Origin: Burkholderiaceae bacterium
GTDB taxonomy: Bacteria; Pseudomonadota; Gammaproteobacteria; Burkholderiales; Burkholderiaceae_C
Length of the DNA: 9,400 nt
Assembly (NCBI GenBank): GCA_025458585.1
Contig: JALOSD010000055.1
Coordinates: forward strand, 1-9,400
Direction: 5' to 3'
The notes under the pieces are model-generated. The model searched no databases and had not been told where the DNA came from. It saw only the letters and a program-made list of their open reading frames with translations. This document shows, one piece after another, positions 7,144 through 9,400 of the stretch. The position numbers and the translations under genes are program-made. The first letter of the stretch is position 1. Each line of letters starts with the position of its first letter.

Positions 7144-7328
7144 CGTGCGGGCGCCGACGCGGCCGCTGCCGACGGCAGCGTCAGCGGGCCCTTCTGGCCG
7201 CAGCCGGCCAGCGCGCCGAGTGCGCCCACGAAGACGAGCAGCGATACGCCCACGGCCGTCGTGGCGAGGCGCGAACGCGCACGAGGCGCGCGCGGGCTGC
7301 TCGCTACACTGCGTGGCCTTTGCATCAT
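7140..7328 (-). CDS. lptM: Small LptM (YifL)-type lipoprotein
   Basis: A gene of about 62 codons for a tiny outer-membrane lipoprotein. A hydrophobic segment (VGVSLLVFVGALGAL) ends in the lipobox LAGC, followed by the family signature CGQKGPL. In Escherichia coli the related LptM assists assembly of the LptD-LptE lipopolysaccharide translocon. E. coli yifL likewise lies beside cyaY, and the related lppL gene in Pseudomonas precedes lysA. After the lipidated cysteine only 20 residues remain, ending Ala/Pro-rich. The start is uncertain: tandem ATGs at 7328 and 7325 give an unusually long leader of about 41 residues with many arginines, while GTG at 7253 would give a 17-residue signal lacking a positive charge. 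No clear Shine-Dalgarno site precedes any of these starts. The stop overlaps the lysA start, so the two probably form an operon. Confidence 0.8.
   Translation of the reverse strand: MMQRPRSVASSPRAPRARSRLATTAVGVSLLVFVGALGALAGCGQKGPLTLPSAAAASAPAR
7305..7310 (+). promoter_or_regulatory. Possible -10 element (TACACT) for cyaY
   Basis: TACACT matches the sigma-70 -10 consensus at four of six bases in otherwise GC-rich DNA. It lies 37 bases before the cyaY ATG. I see no convincing -35 element about 17 bases upstream. It would lie inside the N-terminal codons of the divergent lptM gene if that gene starts at 7328. Confidence 0.3.
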
Positions 7329-7335
7329 CTGCAGG

Positions 7336-7341
7336 ATTCTA
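7336..7341 (-). promoter_or_regulatory. Possible -10 element (TAGAAT) for lptM-lysA
   Basis: Read on the minus strand, bases 7341 to 7336 give TAGAAT, five of six bases matching TATAAT. It ends about seven bases before the tandem ATGs at 7328/7325, so a transcript from it would be leaderless or nearly so. No clear -35 box is seen; it would lie within the start of cyaY. Confidence 0.25.
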
Positions 7342-7347
7342 TCGACC

Positions 7348-7701
7348 ATGTCCGAGCCGACCGACGTCACGCCGCTGAGCGACGCCGAGTACCACCGCCT
7401 GAGCGGCGCGCTGCTCGCCGCCGTCGAGGCGACGGTCGACCGCTGGCTCGACAACGACGTGATCGACATCGACGCGCAGCGCACCGGCGGCCTGCTCGAG
7501 CTCGTGTTCCCGGGCGGGCGGCGCATCGTGCTGAACACGCAGCCGCCGCTGCACGAGGTCTGGCTCGCGGCGCGCCAGGGCTACCACTTCCGCCACGTCG
7601 GCGGGCGTTGGATCGAGCGCGACGGCGGTGAGTTCTTCGACGTGCTGTCGGCGAGCGCAAGCGAGGTCGCGGGGCGGCCGCTGCGCTTCGCGCCGGCCTG
7701 A
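7348..7701 (+). CDS. cyaY: Bacterial frataxin CyaY
   Basis: A 117-residue cytoplasmic iron-binding protein that acts with the IscS/IscU machinery as a regulator of iron-sulfur cluster assembly. The N-terminal helix (about 11-35) contains several acidic residues (D12, E14, E27, D31, D35), as expected for iron binding. The family's core sheet follows, with IVLNTQPPLHEVWLAA (about 60-75) and YHFR (79-82). This is close to the E. coli CyaY motif, and the length suits the family (about 106 in E. coli). AGGA at 7333-7336, eleven bases before ATG 7348, is a somewhat distant ribosome-binding site. The gene is divergent from lptM-lysA with about 19 bases between starts, and its stop lies 10 bases from the convergent mrcA stop. 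Confidence 0.95.
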   Translation: MSEPTDVTPLSDAEYHRLSGALLAAVEATVDRWLDNDVIDIDAQRTGGLLELVFPGGRRIVLNTQPPLHEVWLAARQGYHFRHVGGRWIERDGGEFFDVLSASASEVAGRPLRFAPA

Positions 7702-7711
7702 ACGGCGCGGC

Positions 7712-9400
7712 CTACCGGCGGAACAGGTCGAGGATGCTGCGCCGCTCGTCGTCGCTCGGCGCTTGCGGCGCCTCGGCGTCGAGGCCGAGGCTCGGCACGC
7801 CGGCGCTGCCGGCGAACTCGGCGTAGGCCCAGTCGCCGCCGTTGTCGACGACGCCTGGCGGCGGCTGCAGCGGCGCCACCGGCACGCCCTTGAGCGCGTG
7901 CGCCATGTAGTCGATCCACACCGGCAGCGCCAAGCCGCCACCCGTCTCGCGGCTGCCGAGCTTGCGCGGCGTGTCGTAGCCGACCCAGGCGGCGGCCACG
8001 ACGGTGGGCTGGAAGCCGACGAACCAGGCGTCCATCGAGTCGTTCGTCGTGCCGGTCTTGCCGTAGAGGTCGGGACGGCGCAGCGTGGCCTGCGCGCGCG
8101 CGGCGGTGCCGCTGCGCGTGACCTCCTGCAGCAGGCTGGACGTGATGAAGACGTTGCGTTCGTCGATGGCGCGCTTGTTCCCGTCGAACGTGACCGTCGG
8201 GGCCTCGAACAGCACGCGGCCCTTGTCGTCGACGATGCGCTGGATCAGTGTCGGCTCGACGCGGTAGCCACCGTTGGCGAACACCGCGTAGCCGGCGGCC
8301 ATCTGCAGCGGCGTGACGCTGCCCGCGCCGAGCGCCATCGTGAGGAAGGGCGGGTGGCGCTGAGCGTCGAAGCCGAAGCGCGTGACCCACTGCTGCGCCA
8401 CCTCGGGACCGATCGCCTGCAGCAGCCGGATCGACACCATGTTCTTAGACTTCGCGAGCGCGGTGCGCATCGACATCGGGCCTTCGAACTGGCCGTCGTA
8501 GTTCTTCGGCTCCCACGGCTGGCTGCCAGTGTCGCTGGCGGCGAAGAACAGCGGCGCGTCGTTGATGACGGTCGACGGCGTCACCCCCTGCTCGAGCGCT
8601 GCCGAGTAGATGAACGGCTTGAACGCCGAGCCCGGCTGGCGCCAGCCGTGCGTGACGCGGTTGAACTTGCTCTTGCGGTAGTCGAAGCCGCCGACCATCG
8701 CGCGCACCTGGCCGTTGCGCGGGTCGAGCGCGACGAACGCGCCCTCGACCTCGGGCATCTGCGTCAGCACCCAATCCCCCTTGGGTAGCTGCATCGCGCG
8801 CACGATCGCGCCGCGGCGGATCTGCTTGCCCGCCGCGGCCTTGTCGGACAGACCCGACGCGACCGGCCTCAACCCGTCGCCGGTGACGGTGATCGTCTCG
8901 CCCGACTGCAGCATCGCGACGACGCGCCGCGGCGACGCCTCGAGCACGACGACGGCGCGCAGCTCGTCGTTGTCGGGGTGCTCGGCCAGCGCCTCGGCCA
9001 CGCGCAGGTCGAGCGCGTCGGGGTCCGTGGGCAGGTCGACGAAGGCTTCGGGGCCGCGGAAGAACTGGCGGCGCTCGAAGTCCATCAGGCCCCGGCGCAG
9101 CGCGCGGTGGGCGGCCATCTGGTCGTTCGAGGCGATCGTCAGCATCACGTGCAGGCCGCGGCTGTAGGCCTCGTCGCCGTACTGCGCGAACACGAGCTGG
9201 CGCGCGGTCTCGGCGGCGTGTTCGGCATGTACCGCGATCTCGGCGGGCCTGCGGTAGTGCAGCGGCTCGGCGCGCGCCGCGGCGTGCGTCGCCTCGTCGA
9301 TGAAGCCGACGTCGAGCATGCGGTCGAGGATGTAGCGCTGGCGCTGCTGCGCGCGCTGCGGGTTGACGAACGGGTTGTACGCCGACGGCGCCTTCGGCAG
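7712..9400 (-). CDS. mrcA: Penicillin-binding protein 1A, C-terminal part (N-terminus beyond right edge)
   Basis: The visible 562 residues of a bifunctional class A peptidoglycan synthase, anchored in the inner membrane and acting in the periplasm. The frame is open to position 9400. The first residues, LPKAPSAYNPFVNP, are the end of the glycosyltransferase (GT51) domain, so about 200-250 N-terminal residues, including the membrane anchor and most of GT51, are missing. An OB-like linker lies at about 8960-8720. The transpeptidase domain has all three active-site motifs: SAFK with the nucleophilic serine at 8627-8629, SKN at about 8441-8449, and KTGTT at about 8045-8059. The ATG at 9319 is internal, not the start. 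It ends with TAG at 7712-7714. In related Burkholderiales mrcA is commonly divergent from pilMNOPQ, which may lie beyond this window. Confidence 0.95.
   Translation of the reverse strand: MPKAPSAYNPFVNPQRAQQRQRYILDRMLDVGFIDEATHAAARAEPLHYRRPAEIAVHAEHAAETARQLVFAQYGDEAYSRGLHVMLTIASNDQMAAHRALRRGLMDFERRQFFRGPEAFVDLPTDPDALDLRVAEALAEHPDNDELRAVVVLEASPRRVVAMLQSGETITVTGDGLRPVASGLSDKAAAGKQIRRGAIVRAMQLPKGDWVLTQMPEVEGAFVALDPRNGQVRAMVGGFDYRKSKFNRVTHGWRQPGSAFKPFIYSAALEQGVTPSTVINDAPLFFAASDTGSQPWEPKNYDGQFEGPMSMRTALAKSKNMVSIRLLQAIGPEVAQQWVTRFGFDAQRHPPFLTMALGAGSVTPLQMAAGYAVFANGGYRVEPTLIQRIVDDKGRVLFEAPTVTFDGNKRAIDERNVFITSSLLQEVTRSGTAARAQATLRRPDLYGKTGTTNDSMDAWFVGFQPTVVAAAWVGYDTPRKLGSRETGGGLALPVWIDYMAHALKGVPVAPLQPPPGVVDNGGDWAYAEFAGSAGVPSLGLDAEAPQAPSDDERRSILDLFRR

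Noticed and set aside
5887..7701. Plus-strand open frame of about 600 codons under lysA, running into cyaY.
   Set aside because: Its upstream part is the antisense of lysA, which has all its catalytic motifs. Only the last 117 codons, from 7348, are a real gene.
7689..7719. Possible terminator between the convergent cyaY and mrcA genes (CGCGCC 7689-7694 with GGCGCG 7704-7709).
   Set aside because: The stem is short with a 9-base loop, overlaps coding sequence, and has no T-run. GC-rich DNA gives such stems by chance.
7628..8788. Plus-strand open frame opposite the penicillin-binding protein gene.
   Set aside because: Arg/Ala/Val-rich composition with no family motif, while the minus strand carries the SAFK, SKN and KTG motifs in order.

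Overview
The window is about 70% GC, with nearly all third codon positions G or C. Its gene content and order point to a betaproteobacterium of the order Burkholderiales. Markers are a divergent cyaY / lptM-lysA pair, a class A penicillin-binding protein converging on cyaY, and a Dpp/Opp-type ABC transporter operon. This placement is inferred from family resemblance and gene order, not from a database search.

Left part (1-5850, all plus strand): a peptide-type ABC importer locus. It reads: tail of one extracytoplasmic substrate-binding protein (2-130), a 194-base gap rich in inverted repeats, a DppB-like permease (325-1298), a second complete substrate-binding protein (1327-2895), a stem-loop, a DppC-like permease (2958-3869), and two ATPases of DppD and DppF type (3866-4843, 4840-5850). 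The last three genes are joined by 4-base ATGA stop/start overlaps. Together they encode a full periplasmic-capture, two-permease, two-ATPase importer for peptide-like substrates. The DppB-like gene carries an apparent frameshift inside its first membrane segment.

Right part (5851-9400): housekeeping cell-envelope and iron genes. On the minus strand, a very short LptM-type lipoprotein gene (7140-7328) overlaps lysA (5872-7143, diaminopimelate decarboxylase, last step of lysine synthesis). Divergent from them is cyaY (7348-7701, bacterial frataxin). Converging on cyaY with a 10-base gap is the 3' part of mrcA (7712-9400, penicillin-binding protein 1A), which runs off the right edge. The cyaY / small lipoprotein arrangement is also found in gammaproteobacteria, so this is conserved synteny rather than an accessory island.

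I see no mobile element, CRISPR array, tRNA, rRNA or phage gene, and no convincing undescribed system. The points most worth checking are the frameshifted permease start, the stacked inverted repeats at 165-229, the second binding-protein gene between two permease genes, and the very compact lptM/cyaY divergent start region. All long minus-strand open frames under the ABC operon and plus-strand frames under lysA and mrcA look like GC-rich shadows.
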